From Synaphobranchus kaupii (Eukaryota > Chordata > Actinopteri > Anguilliformes > Synaphobranchidae): a stretch of DNA of 64,000 nt. This document shows, one piece after another, positions 11,020-23,241 of this stretch. Below the pieces are notes generated by a model, which worked only from the letters and a program-made list of their open reading frames with translations, made no database searches and was not told where the DNA came from. Position numbers and translations under genes: made by a program. The stretch's first letter is position 1. Each line of letters opens with the position of its first letter. Where the stretch lies: NCBI GenBank assembly GCA_029718625.1, contig CM056391.1, positions 1,030,162 through 1,094,161 of the forward strand. Direction: 5' to 3'.

Positions 11020-12880
11020 GGGTTGTGGAGCCACTCATGGGTCAGGAAGCACGTCAACCTGCCAGAAACGGAGGCAGTGCACCAGGCATTGACCCATTCC
11101 TCCCAATGGTCCGACACAGACAGGTTCTCGTCCGCACAGACAATTCCACTGTGGTCTCCTACCTCAACCAACAGGGTGGGCTTTGGTCTCCAACTCGAGA
11201 TGCAAAGCATGTCAACTCCTGCTGTGGGCACAGGCCTAGGGTATGTCCCCGAAGGCAGTACATGTGCTGGGCACAATCAATGTGGAAGCCGATAGGCTGT
11301 CCAGGGGTGGCCTGAGAGTGGGGGAATGGTGCCTGCACCCAGACAGTGCAGTTCATTTAGCCCCTCTTAGGATGGATGACGAACCTTAGGGAGTTGCTAG
11401 TGGGCACCCCGTCGCGCCTCCTGACCAGAGCGGATATGCTGCCGCAGGCCTGCTATGGCAACCAAATCCACAGTTGTATGACCTGCTTGGCCCCTAGATG
11501 GGAGTGGCCACAGGGCCTTGGGCCAGCAGTACTGGAAACATTTCAGGCATCAAAGCCCCATCTACGAGGGTGCTCTACGCTGGGAAGTGGGCAGATGTTA
11601 GCTGCTGGTGCCACAATAACGGGTTTACCCAATTATGACAGTTCAGTCGTTTTGGCATTCCTCCAGTCCCTCTTCAAAGAGGGGCTAGTGGAGTCCACGC
11701 TAAGGTGTTATCTGGCAGCGTATTGAGGGCCTGATGGTGGACCCCCTCGCCAGCCAGTTTCCCTGAGGAGCCAGGTGGCTTCGCCCACCTAGGTCTAACT
11801 TAGTCCCTTCGTGGGACTTACAACTGGCTTTGAATCCACTCACTGAGCTGCCCTTCGAGCTGGACGGACTCAGTCTAACCTTGAAGACTGCCTTCCTGCT
11901 CGTTATAGCCTCCGCGAGGCGTGTGAGCGAGCTGCATGCACTGTCAGTACACCCCTCCTGTATGCGGTTGGGTGACAGTAGCTCATCGGTCTTTCTGCTT
12001 CTTAACCTTGTGTTTCGGCCTAAGGCCCTCTGGCGGTCGTACATCTCTGTCTATGGTGTTGAAGCCGTTTCACCATCCTCCCCAAAAGACCCCTGAAGAA
12101 GCCAGGCTGCACTCACTGTGCCCCGCCCGGGCTCTACGGTCTTATATCTCCTGCACAAGCACAGTGAGGAAGACCAAAAATTATTTTATTGTTTTGGAGG
12201 GGCTATGAGGGGCTTTGCCCTATTGTACAGCGAGCGGCCCTCTGGATCGTAGAGACGGTTCCATGGCGTACGGCAGTTCTTACGCATCCCCTCCCACAGG
12301 CGTGGTAGCTCACTCCACTCGGGGCGTAGCTACCTTCTGGGCCTTACTACGTGGCGCCACAATTGGTGACATTTGCGCAGCAGCGGGCTGGGCCTCATCA
12401 CTCTCTTTCAACAGGTTTTATCACCTGAACATAGCGTCATCGGCATCAGTTGCCTCCTCTGTCCTCAGGGCAGCGGTGCAACCTTGTATGTAATTTTGTG
12501 ATGATTTAGGGTTTCTATCACCCGGTGGTTATTTTCCACGTTTCCCACTTGAGCTTGCTCTTCTGGTAAGAACAGCAGCCAATAGTGCATTTTGTTTTTT
12601 ACAGGATTCGCACTAATGCAATGACCTGCGGTCCTGGTACCCCACTAAATACCGCGCCCGACGTTATTTGGTATTCTGTGACAAATACAGGTGGTCAGGC
12701 GGGGAACCTTGCACCCTCAGGATGGCAAGTGCCCTCAAGTCGGCAAAAGAGGCCGGGCGGTGTACAAGCGCCATATTTATGGCGTGACCGTGGTTCCGCC
12801 CGTAGTGGTGGTTAATTTGCTATTCAGTTTCCCAGCAGCTCTTCCGCTCGGCGAGGATGCCCCATATTGTGGCGTGTTGA
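11020..12880 (+). pseudogene. Decayed DIRS-type tyrosine-recombinase retrotransposon
   Basis: A fragment reading VLVRTDNSTVVSYLNQQGG matches the RNase H region of DIRS pol. Further on, frames carry the tyrosine-recombinase features: IASARRVSELHALS (first catalytic Arg), HSTRGVATFWALLRG (His-x-x-Arg) and ASSLSFNRFYHLN with the nucleophile tyrosine. Several stops and frameshifts separate these parts. The reverse transcriptase proper is missing, replaced on the left by the 21-bp array. The stretch 12500-12880 is probably DIRS 3' non-coding sequence. Confidence 0.8.
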
Positions 12881-12899
12881 CCGATATGAAATAGAACCT

Positions 12900-13578
12900 C
12901 GTTCGTCTCTCATACCCAAGTGTCAAACGTTTGAGACGTTCTAAAATTGGCAAGAAAATCCTATTCAAAATTTCACCTTTTTCAGTCGATTGGATTACAT
13001 AGAAAGTTTGGAGTGGGATTATTTGAAAATGCTACAGTAATATTTCACCCAACTCGAGTCAGAGGTGGTGGAGGACCTCTTCTCTCATACCCCAGTGTCA
13101 AAAGTTTGAGACGTTCTAAAATTGGCAAGAAAATCCTATTCAAAATGTCACCTTTTTCAGTCGATTTACATTGGATTACATAGAAAGTTTGAAGTGGGAT
13201 TATTTCAAAATGCTACAGTAATATTTCACCCAACTCGGGTCAGATATAGTGGAGGACCTATTCTCTCATACCCAAGTGTCAAAAGTTTGAGACGTTCTAA
13301 AATTGGCAAGAAAATCCTATTCAGAATGTCACCTTTTTCAGTCGATTTACATTGGATTTCATAGAAAGTTTGAAAGTGGGATTATTTCAAAATGCTACAG
13401 TAATTTTCACCCAACTCGGGTCAGATATAGTGGAGGACCTCTTCTCTCATACCTCAGTGTCAAAAGTTTGAGACATTCTAAAATTGGCAAGAAAATCCTA
13501 TTCAAAATTTCACCTTTTTCAGTAATTTACATTGGTGGACATAGGAAGTTTGGAGTGTGATTATTTCAAAACGGTGCA
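12900..13578 (+). repeat. Satellite-like array, four ~180-bp units
   Basis: Units begin near 12903, 13078, 13259 and 13441. Each contains GTTTGAGACGTTCTAAAATT and, further on, TTTCACCCAACTCGRGTCAG. Divergence among units is modest. The array ends in a TA/CA microsatellite. Confidence 0.92.
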
Positions 13579-13589
13579 GTATCCAAAAA

Positions 13590-13611
13590 AAATAAAATAA
13601 ATTATATATAT

Positions 13612-13679
<68 letters not shown>

Positions 13680-13680
13680 A
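13590..13680. repeat. (TA)n(CA)n compound microsatellite
   Basis: A run of TA dinucleotides passes directly into CA dinucleotides. It closes the satellite array and precedes the first pIgR-like signal exon by about 230 bp. Confidence 0.95.
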
Positions 13681-13858
13681 CTAGGCTATCAGAATGTTGA
13701 GCCAATTAGATTTAGCGGATAAAAAAGCGGAAGGATGACCGTGAAAGCATACAATCGCTTTTCGCGACCGATTTAAGGTGGACCGGCAATTCCGAATCGG
13801 GAGCTGCGAATCGGGAGCCAACTTCAGCGTCGTGTCTTACGAACGGACAAACACACAG

Positions 13859-13892
<34 letters not shown>

Positions 13893-13905
13893 TTGTAAGG
13901 CACAT

Positions 13906-13960
13906 ATGGCTCCTACTCTGCTACTCTTCATCTCCATCCTCTTCCTCTCTGTACTGCCAG
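13906..13960 (+). CDS. Signal-peptide exon of the relic gene
   Basis: ATG in CACATATGGCT opens an 18-residue hydrophobic leader ending CCAG, then the donor GTAGGA in phase 1. It is near-identical to five other signal exons in the window. Confidence 0.85.
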
Positions 13961-14374
13961 GTAGGACTCATTTCTCACACATTTATACGTGAATAAAATA
14001 TGAATATGATGTAATTTTTCTTTTAATAAATTGGCAATCAGAGTACTTGCGCATAAACATAAACACACCCCTGGCTACATCCTTGGAATTCATGTGCTTT
14101 TGTCTTTACTTGCTCTTGGGTAAGTCTACTTTCTTATAATCAATGATTCATTGGCAATTTAAAACCAACAAGAAACTGTGTTTGCATATTTGGCATGACC
14201 CGCAGTTTAAACTTTTTTCTTTCTTCATAAAAAAATTATTAACCCTTGAACTGCATGAACTTTTATTATTGTCATAGCTAAAAAAAAACACTTAATGCCA
14301 AAAAAAAGTCCTTTTGTGAAGCTGAACAGATAAAAATGTAATGCTTGTGCATCTTGTTGTTGTAAGGTTACTTT

Positions 14375-14450
14375 TCATTGCAATAATTTGGCAGACGCTC
14401 TTAACCAGAGTGACGTACAGTAGTTAAGAACATCAGAAACATCAGTGTTT
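14375..14450 (+). repeat. L2/SINE tail fragment shared by all cluster members
   Basis: TTTGGCAGACGCTCTTAACCAGAGTGACGTACAG is the typical 3' tail of fish L2-derived SINEs. The same fragment occurs in intron 1 of the other genes near 24570, 35875, 44335 and 47880, so it predates the cluster's expansion. Confidence 0.7.
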
Positions 14451-14640
14451 ATAGAATACATTTATAATAACTAAATGTCATGAAAACACAATAAACAACA
14501 ATTTGTATCATGGTAGTTAATATATTTTTTTAATATATAGCATTGGACTGGAGGTGTCTAAAAACAAGGAAAGTATGATCGTGTCCAGGGGTGGAGGAGG
14601 GGTGTGGAGATAGGGGGGGAGCGGGCCCCTATATCCCTTA

Positions 14641-14666
14641 CCCCCCCCCCCCCCCCCCCCCCCCCC
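14641..14666. repeat. Poly-C tract
   Basis: About 26 consecutive C residues in the relic gene's intron. The paralogous position near 24830 has only a short interrupted C run, so the tract expanded here or is an assembly weak spot. Confidence 0.85.
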
Positions 14667-15655
14667 AATTCAGAATCACATTACTAGTAAAATAGGAAGA
14701 GTTCAGATAAAATAAAATAAAATTTTAAATGAGAAAAAATATAATGCAACTCCGCCCATCCAGTGGGCCCTCTAGGTTAGTGGGCCCAGGGGCAGAAGAG
14801 CCCTCAGCCCCCCTCTCTCCTCTGCGACTGACCGTGTCCCATACCAGTATGTGTGATGTTCTCATTAAAGCCAAGTATGTGAAACAGTTGCAACATTATG
14901 ACCTTTTCACACTTCACATATTTGCACGATTAGAATCGCTCCACATTTTACCAAAAGGAGAAGTTGCTTTAATGTTCTCTATATGTGAATACTCACAGAA
15001 AAGGCTTCAAACCCACAGTGAAATCTACTGTGCCTTTTAACCACAGGAAGTAATGCTGCTCTGTAGCCTCTACTAAAATAATTGGTCTTATACTTAAAAA
15101 ATTACATTATATAATAATTATGTATTATTATATATATCATGCATAATAATATTTTAAATGGTATTTTCTTTCACCTTCTCTCTGTGAGGGTTGAAAATGG
15201 GTGTAAATAGCATGTTGTAAAAAAAAGTTTCACTAACTGTTGCTAGCAGTCCTGTTGTAATGTGCAGACTGGCTTGTAGATGCATGTTGGGAGTTATGTT
15301 CTTCTTATACATGACCACAGCATTACAAAACACACAAAACACACATAACACAATAAAAGATGGTGAGCAACTTCCTTAAGCATTTATTGTTTGAAATGTA
15401 TTGTTCGCAATTGGGGGTGGAATCATTTAAAATATAAATTTACGGCTGAAATATGACTAGAAAAACCTGATTGTGTAACGTGACAATGTTAAAAAGCATT
15501 CGAGCTACACTTCAATTTTCTTCATGTAATCCCAGGGTCTCAACCAAAATATTAGTTTGTAACTGACACATTTAAGTTAACAGTAGATCCATTGTGAGGA
15601 GTTTTTTTTTAATGTAGATGGTAAAGACACTTACAATAACATAACATGAATGATT

Positions 15656-17323
15656 TGGAAAATAATAAATTCCGTCTCTGGACGAAAGGCTAAACGGACA
15701 TTCTCCGATCATTTCAATATAAACAACAGGAGGGAAGAAGATAATAAGGTGATAGTAGATAGTTTCAACAAATACTTTGTTAGTGTAGGTCCAGAGCTAG
15801 CCAAGGCCATTCCATCCTCACTCCAGCAGTGGGATCACTTGGACAGGGGCGGTGAGACAAAACAAGAGTCATTATTTTTAATCCTGTCACACAAACTGAA
15901 ATCAAAGCAATACTGAGAGACTGCACAGCTAAGACATCCACTGACGTAGATCAGATAGACATGACATTGTTAAAAAGGATATCAAAAGCGATCATACCTC
16001 CGCTAACATATATATGTAACTTATCGTTCTGCAATGGCGTGTTTCCAGATAAAATGAAGATAACAAAAGTTCTTCCTCTGTACAAAAGTGGAGACAAACA
16101 GGAGTTTTCAAATTATCGTCCTGTTTCAATTTTACCACAGTGCTCAAAAATTATTGAAAAGCTCTTTAATGTCAGATTAGATAAGTTCATTGATAAACAC
16201 AAACTGCTATGTGACAGCCAATACGGGTTCAGGAAAAAACATTCAACAGCACTGGCCCTAACAGAATCCATAGAATTTATCAAAGACGCGCTAGACAGGA
16301 AATTATTCACCATAGGCCATCTTCATCGACCTGAAAAAAGCTTTTGACACGATAAACCACAACATATTGATTGAAAAATTGTACAGATATGGAGTTAGAG
16401 GAATCGCATTACAATGGATAAAGAGTTACCTATCAAATAGAGTTCAATTTGTTCAGACAGGGGACAACATATCAACATGCCTGAACATCACCTGTGGGGT
16501 CACACAGGGTTCAGTCTTAGGACCAAAATTATTTATACTATATATTAATGACATAGTCAAAGTATCTGACGTTTTAAAATTAATTTTATTCGCGGACGAC
16601 ACAAACATCCTCTGCTCTGGAAATGATCTTAATCAAATGGTCACATCAGTTAACAATGAAATGTCAAAGCTTCACACGTGGTTTAATATTAATAAACTAT
16701 CACTAAACCTTTCAAAGACAAAATTCATATTATTTGGGAAAAGAGGCCTGAAGGAAAACATAAACTTAAAGGTAAATGGTACCAACATTGAACGAGTGAA
16801 CGAACACAAGATTCTGGGGGTTACGGTAGATTGCCTCCTGACATGGAAACCACATGTGAAGCAAGTTCAATGTAAGTTGGCCAAAAGCGTGTCTATTTTG
16901 TGGAAAATGCAGAAATTACTCAATCAACATTCACTTAAGACAATTTACTCGGCACTCATAACACCCCACCTGCACTACTGTGTTGAAGTGTGGGGGCACA
17001 CTTATAAAGACACTACAGAGCCGCTGTTTAAACTTCAAAAAAGGGCAATGAGAGTTGTATATGGTGTCCCATATGGAGACCACACAAATGATTTGTTTAT
17101 TAAGGCAAAGTTTCTCAAGTGGCAGGATATAATTAAATATAATACCATACAAATATTATTCTTAGCCTCCAAAAATCTCTTACCCGTAAATATACAGAAA
17201 CTGTTTCTAAAGAGAGATGACATACATAACCTAAGAGGAAACATGATATATAAACAAAAATCTATAAAGTCAACACTCAGAGGTCATTCATTATCCATAG
17301 TGGGGGTTTGTAATGGGGCGTGA
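15656..17323 (+). pseudogene. LINE reverse transcriptase, frameshifted
   Basis: Frames at 15650-15916, 15961-16347 and 16367-17323 form one damaged reverse transcriptase of the jockey/CR1/L2 assemblage. Visible motifs are FIDLKKAFDTINH (motif A, across a frameshift near 16320), GVTQGSVLGPKLFILYIND (motif B region) and LILFADDTNIL (catalytic FADD). The endonuclease end is missing by 5' truncation. The insertion at 17314 cuts the frame near its C-terminus. Confidence 0.88.
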
Positions 17324-19234
17324 CGTGTGAGGTGGGAGGAGCCAAATGCAGCAAGGGGAATCATTAAGCCCTTAGGCCACTAAGGCGGGATACCCCGCAG
17401 ATAAGGGAGGAGACAAGACAAGGAACAACGAACACTATTACAGACGCTACTACCCGGCTTACTGTCAAACGCTAAGTAGAGCGCAAGGACAGGGATCTGA
17501 ACAGCCAGACATAATACACGCCCTGTCTCGGTAACGAGACACAATGAACGGGCGAGTAGCGAAAAGGCTCAAATAAACAATCAACAAATGAAGAATGAAA
17601 TAATTTAATAAGAGGCAAAAGGACAGATATAACGTTACGTGGCTAATTCAATAAGCTAGCACTAACAGTCATATGCAGAACCTAGAGGAGGGTAAACGCC
17701 CGATCTCCCAGGGGGAAGAAACATTTTACAGGCGAGCCAACGGAGAACCGCAGTCCCATAACCTTACCAGCAAAATGACCAAGCTTAAAACAGAGCCACA
17801 CCCTAACCTCTCAGACAGCAGGAATGTAACGAGGCAAAGGAACAGGTAATTAATGTTCCAAGGCATAGAATGAGACTCGCAGTCATACGCAAACGTGTCC
17901 ACAACATCGTCCGGTCTCACTAAGAGACAAATAGCACCGAAGGGCAAACAGAACTAAGTTCTGAACGGAATAGCCCAAAACTCCATACCCGGAGAACAAG
18001 CACAAAAGACGAAAGGACAGCTGCACAGAAACTATAGGCTATCTGACTGACAAGCACAAACACAAAAACAAGCCCTGCCTCTAAATAAGGGGAAATGTAA
18101 TGAGGTGAACAGGAACAGAGATTTAACGTTCCCTGGCGATATAAAAAGGCTCGCAGTCCAATGAATAAAACCAAGAGGGTAAACACCCGATCTCCCAAGA
18201 GAGAGAAACATTTTACAGGTGAGCCGACGAAGTACCGTCGTCCCATAACTTACTATCCACAGACTAACGCAAGCTAGAATATAAAACAACCGCCCTAGCC
18301 TCTGCCTAATGGAAAAAATGTAACGAGGCGAAATGGAACAGAGAGCTAACGTTCCGAGGCTATTATTAAAAACACGCAGTCAAACACAAGCACGTCCACA
18401 GCATCGCCCAAGCTCCACATAAGGAGACAACACACCCGGAGAACGAAACAGAACAACAGTTCACAACAATCGTCTCGCAGGTAAAAAGGCGAACAGGACT
18501 GCTGTAACAAAGACCTACGCAAACATAATAGCACGAAGCCTCAATATAAATAAAACCCTGAATCACAACAACGGGGAACGTAGTCCACGAGAAGGAGACT
18601 AAACAGGGAAAAACGTACCAAGGCTACTTACTGGCTCACAGTAACACGGAATTGAGTAGAAGCAAAACGCCAGGTCTCTCAGTAAGAAAACCAATCAAAA
18701 GGCGAACAAATGGACCAGAGAAACTACTACTCTATACCTCTACGAGCTAATAAACTAAGTAGAAGCGAAAACCCGATCTCCCTATGGGAAGACATGTGCC
18801 GAAAGGCGAGCAGAACTACAGTTCTGAACAGAATCGCCCAAAACTCCATACACGGAGGAAAGGCACTTAAAGGGCAAAATAGAGCAGAGATATTACGGTC
18901 CCAAACTTCTACGAGATAACCAACCCCCAAGCCAGCAAGAAATAAGCCCTGCCTCAACTAAGAGACGTTAACAATAGGCGAGTAGCCAAAAACGGTACGA
19001 GAACTCACAGCCAACAATACACCACAGTACAAACAATAAACAATTAATGTCGAAGCCCCGAACGAAGGAGACGGAAGGCTTATATAACTCAGGACACTAT
19101 GAACAGGTGTAAATGCTTTAACAGAAGCTCCGCCAACTCAGCAGGGCGGAGCAAGCATCTACCAAAAGGGCAGCGCCCTCGCGTGGCCACCGAGGAAAAC
19201 GACCGCATGGGGAAACAGGGTTGAAACCATGACA
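17314..19234 (-). repeat. Long dispersed repeat, probable solo LTR (copy 2), nested in the LINE
   Basis: This is the partner of 4676-6529, with the same termini, TATATAA box (near 19080 on the minus strand) and internal GAACAGAACTACAGTTC-type repeats. The LINE reads ...VCNG before it and GVKLWNS after it, so it inserted into an already present LINE and apparently duplicated only GGG. Confidence 0.65.
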
Positions 19235-19979
19235 GGGTTAAGCTTTGGAACAGTTTACATGATGAGATTAAAATGTCTATAAACTTAAAGACCTTCAAGA
19301 GTAAGATAAGATGCAAGATGGTAGGAAATTATCAAGTATAAACAATAGGGGGTTATCAGGAAATGAAAACAATGTCACGATGTGCAAAAAACAATGCAAG
19401 CGGTTTACACAGGATCCTGGACAGAGCATCATAAAAACAAAGTAACGGACACATTTATTTTGGACATTATCAGAACAATATTCGGGACTGTCTGCTGTTG
19501 AAATGAAACAAATTGTTTTGACTAATGGGGACTGTCTGCTGTTGAAATGAAACAAATTGTTTTGACTAATGTATGGCATGTACATTCAAATCCGACTTAT
19601 TTGGACTTTAATATTTGGTTTATTTTACTTTAGCTTATTTTTTCTTTCTCAATCTGTTTTGTTATAAAGAAAATTCAGTTATGCTGTTGTGATACTAAAA
19701 AATCTGTTTTAAACAAATGTATAATATGAACATTTAAAATTGTGAGGGAATTGGGGCGGGACTTTGATAAGCAGTCTGCTTTTTCCCGTATCCCTTTTCG
19801 GCAGGTACTGATCTGTTCAAGGCATATTGTAGAAATGTGATGAAGTGTGACTATATACATGCCGAAATAAATAAATAAATGATTTAAATGCTAAAATAAA
19901 AGATAAGGACTGATTTATTTCCTTTGGAATCTTGGGAAAACATTCCCCCATCATTAGGATGGTGAACATCTCTAACATG

Positions 19980-20150
19980 AACGTTAGCTGGTCACAATGA
20001 ATCCACACCCTGAGTGGCCAGAGGAGGATGGGCTCCCCCAATTGGGCTGGTTCCTTCTTAGGGTTCTTCCTATATGCTGCCAGGGAGCTTTTCCTGCCAC
20101 TGTTGGCCTACGCTTGCTTTTGTAAGAGGTTTAAGACTGGGGTATACTGT
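19980..20150 (+). repeat. Dispersed fish repeat fragment
   Basis: The sequence around GAGGATGGGCTCCCCCAATT, GGTTCCTTCTTAGGGTTCTT and AGGGAGCTTTTCCTGCCACTG belongs to a family widespread in fish genomes. A matching copy lies at about 50950-51120 in the paralogous segment, so it predates the duplication. Confidence 0.55.
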
Positions 20151-20620
20151 GAAATATTGTGACAGAAATTTTGTACTTTTTCCTAAAAACTTTGATTTGA
20201 ATATTAGAAAGTTCAACTTTATGTAAAAATAAAAGGATCCTGTACAATTTTGTCACAACAGAAGCATCTCCTACTGTCCAAAAGACCAGTCGTCCGGATC
20301 ACGGAAGTCCGTTGTGTTCCGGGTGAGTTTTGTGTTCTCCCCTTAGCTTTTACTCTTAGAGTGTATGAGGCGAGTCTATATCCATCCCTCTGTGTCTGGA
20401 AACATCTTTTCCGCTTCCCTGCAAGCAGGAAGGTTGTTGTCCGACTTGAGACAACAGCTGCATTTGGGTTCATTCGGCTCTTTTGCGGCTGCAGATTTCA
20501 GTGCACTGCTGGTGACACGAGGTGCAACCAGAGGCTTGGAAATAAGTTGCAAAGTGAGCAAAAACATTATCTGTAGTGCACTCAATGAATTACACTCAAA
20601 CCAAAATCTTTTCTGCGCAG

Positions 20621-20730
20621 TGCACAGACCTGCTTGCAAAGGACTCTGGGGGTGCTGAGCCAAACTGCGGTTGCTTCGGTGTTCCTAATATGCACTGCCG
20701 TCGCCGTTTGGAAGATTTGCCAATACCGCA
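20621..20730 (+). pseudogene. Transmembrane exon of the relic gene
   Basis: The acceptor TTCTGCGCAG and donor GTAAGT are kept. The 110-base exon is the same length and phase as the intact one at 51669-51778, with two changes to serine (C to S, L to S) in the hydrophobic stretch. Confidence 0.7.
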
Positions 20731-22054
20731 GTAAGTCGTGATCATTCCATTCATTAATGTATTTATCAGGCAAGAGTTAGCCTTAATTATTGTCTGCATA
20801 ACATTACATTCCATTGCAGTAGGCTATGCTCTTAGCCAGTGAGACTTACAACAGTAGAGAGTATCAGTATTAGTCTCAAAAAATTACAAAAGTGTGAAAT
20901 CGCCAAGAAAGTACCTTTGCCAAATCCAATTAGGCAATTAAAAAACAAAACACAGCTGAGACATGTGTAGGCTAGTTCTCACACACATGTTAAATTACAG
21001 TAGCCTAGGCTATATCTAAGGAGGTTTTTCAATAGCAGGCTTACTCCAAAGCGTAAAAGACTAATGAGCTGCTCCTGGGTTGCCTAGGTTTGCCAACAAT
21101 TCTGTACAAAATGGTGCATTATTTTGATTCATGTTTGAATAACAGTCACAAAGTACAATATCAGGCTGTATAGCTTCACAAGCTCATTATCTGAACCCTT
21201 GATTGCCTCTTTGATCTATAGCAACAAAACAGCCTACGGGGTGACAAAATAGGTGACGTAATCTGAGGCAACATGATTACATTAACCCAGGAACTTTGTA
21301 CATTAGCAAACAAGGTGAAGGTAATGACCAATTACTGAATAATCAAAACAAACGTATGTGAATGATATTGTTACATTCGCACCATGAAGTTGGCTCCTGT
21401 TTGTAAACACAAGCAAATCCGCTACCATTGCATATCCAACCTATGTTTACACAGATACCTGTAATTATATGTATTATTGCAACATCACATTGCTTAGTAG
21501 GTGTCAGCACTTCATTTATTGTTATGAAAAGGATTCTCTTTTATTTGGTGATGGAACTGCAGACCCGTAGCTTCTACATAGCCTACACAGCTTGTAGAAG
21601 CAGGCCTTGCTTCCAGTAACTCTTATCGGAGGGCTAGGTGGATGTTTTCGCCACAGATCCCACAGTATGTTCTGTTCTTCGAATGGAAATGTGGTCCACA
21701 GTTTCAACTTCAGTTATTACCAAAAAGTCATTCCTTTATCTTTGAAACATCCTCGAGCCCATTGAAAATTTTTAATCTAAACATTTTTTTTTCCTTCTAA
21801 AGTTTTAGGATGTGTCTGTATTAAATGATACACTCAGACCAACGCGACTGAAAGGAACCATAGCCTAGGCTACTACCACGACAACAACAAAAACAAGTAA
21901 AGGAAATGCAACGGAATGCATAACTAGTTTAATGTTTCAGGGTAGAGATGAGATAACTGAGTGTGAAAATCAACGGTGCGGTATCAGTAGTTTAATAACT
22001 AGCCTTTGTGACCCCGTTTCATCGTTTTATTCTGCCTTGTGTTTGTTGATGTAG

Positions 22055-22113
22055 GAGCGCTGCAATGGAGAGAGACCAGTGAAGACGTGGGACGTCTAAC
22101 GCAGCCAAAGTAA
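22055..22113 (+). pseudogene. Cytoplasmic-tail exon of the relic gene
   Basis: The acceptor GATGTAG is followed by a 59-base terminal exon ending TAA, matching the tail exons at 53084 and 57277 (ALQWRETSEDVGRLTQPK here). Confidence 0.65.
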
Positions 22114-22321
22114 CACCAGCGAGCCCTATGATGACCACAACGATCTTTTGTTGTTTAAAAGCACTGGATCCCGTCCACAGAATCAGTATGATGGTTTTCA
22201 AACTTTTTTTATTGCACGTAGAGTCGCCGTAACACTGGTCTCACCAGAATCGTTCCAGTTTCAGCTTATAACGTCTGAGAATATCTGTACCTTAAATTAC
22301 CACATCACCACGGATCTTACG

Positions 22322-22322
22322 C

Positions 22323-22385
<63 letters not shown>
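22322..22385. repeat. (ATT)n microsatellite
   Basis: About 21 ATT units. The paralogous positions have a similar run (56166-56221) and a short one (61515-61538), so the length varies between copies. Confidence 0.95.
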
Positions 22386-22386
<1 letters not shown>

Positions 22387-23241
22387 ACGATGATTATGAA
22401 CCATGATAATGATATGTACGTATGTATATGATTTCAAACTAACACTCTTTAACGATGTATTCATCAGGTGTGCTATTTGTGGGTTGAATTGTGTAAGAGG
22501 CTACACACATATAGGCTATAGGTTACAAATGGTAGGCTAAATGTTATCTACACGATTGTATGTAATACCCAATGAGTTACAACGAAAAGTGTTAAAAGTG
22601 TTTACAAAAACAAGTATTTCCTTTACATGACAAAGCTTTGGCTTGTTAATTTGTAAAAGTAGATAAAGGACTCATTTAAAATATGACGTATTTATTGTAT
22701 CATGTACTCATTTTTAACTTTCCTGAGGTGAACAAATGTATATTTTTAAGGCGTATTTCAGGAAGGGGGCTCGATCGCCAAAAACAAGTCAAGAGCAGTT
22801 TCAATCCCTTTTTATTTACTGGTTCAATCAGACTGGTCCAAACAGAGCTTTCACAGTGCTCTGAATGTTACATGAAATTAATTTAAGGTACTGCAATATC
22901 ATTCATAATCATATTTACACTTATATTTATACTTAATATTCTCGTGCTTATTCTTCAGTCGTCTTCGTCATGCTTCTCCTTGTGACATGATTTTTTGTTT
23001 GTTTTTATGGAACAAAAAAAATCATATATAGGCCTAGATCAATATTGGCACATAAATGGTCATTAGACCTGATATAATGTGCATCAGGGATAGTAAAATA
23101 GGTGCTCTTTTATCGCTATAATTATAGGCTCTCTGTGGATATGAGCAGGAAATAGTGTCCACCAAATCACCTTCTGCATTGTTTAGTCGGTTGTTAGCAA
23201 CAAACTCAGTGACCAGTAGAGGGCACTATTTCATTGTAACG

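Larger units (their letters stand above)
15656..19872 (+). mobile_element. Non-LTR retrotransposon (LINE), 5'-truncated, with a nested insertion
   Basis: The paralogous locus near 50857 reads ATGAATGATTTAAATGC without a break. Here the sequence after AATGATTT is interrupted by the LINE and resumes after an AAAT-repeat tail with AATGATTT again, a target-site duplication. The element carries a reverse-transcriptase frame and is itself split by the LTR-like repeat at 17314-19234. The RT C-terminus (VKLWNSLHDEIK) resumes at about 19238. Confidence 0.88.
13906..22113 (+). pseudogene. CD300/pIgR-like gene relic without Ig exons
   Basis: The signal exon 13906-13960 is intact ([19 protein letters not shown]). 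Where paralogs carry two Ig exons, the intron-1 sequence runs straight into sequence that follows domain 2 elsewhere (junction near 15075-15100), so one deletion removed both. A truncated stalk exon (20254-20332), a transmembrane exon (20621-20730) and a tail exon (22055-22113) match those of the gene at 47397-53142. The stalk lost its splice acceptor and first ~14 codons. The transmembrane exon has Cys-to-Ser and Leu-to-Ser changes but stays open. A LINE (15656-19872) is inserted between. Upstream, the usual promoter has been replaced by satellite and microsatellite DNA. It cannot make a functional Ig receptor. Confidence 0.75.

Noticed and set aside
10274..11315. Long overlapping open frames on both strands (Cys-, Gln- or Asn-rich repeats)
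   Set aside because: They are produced by a 21-bp minisatellite whose period is a multiple of three; no start context, splice sites or domain supports a gene.
12900..13578. Possible CRISPR-like array
   Set aside because: Units of about 180 bp with no short repeat/unique spacer structure, in a vertebrate genome; it is a satellite.
13778..13996. Open frame upstream of and through the first signal exon
   Set aside because: It crosses the CA repeat and reads the signal exon in a different frame from the conserved MAPTLLLF reading.
22019..22390. Leucine-rich frame at the ATT repeat
   Set aside because: Simple-sequence translation of ATT/TTA units without other support.
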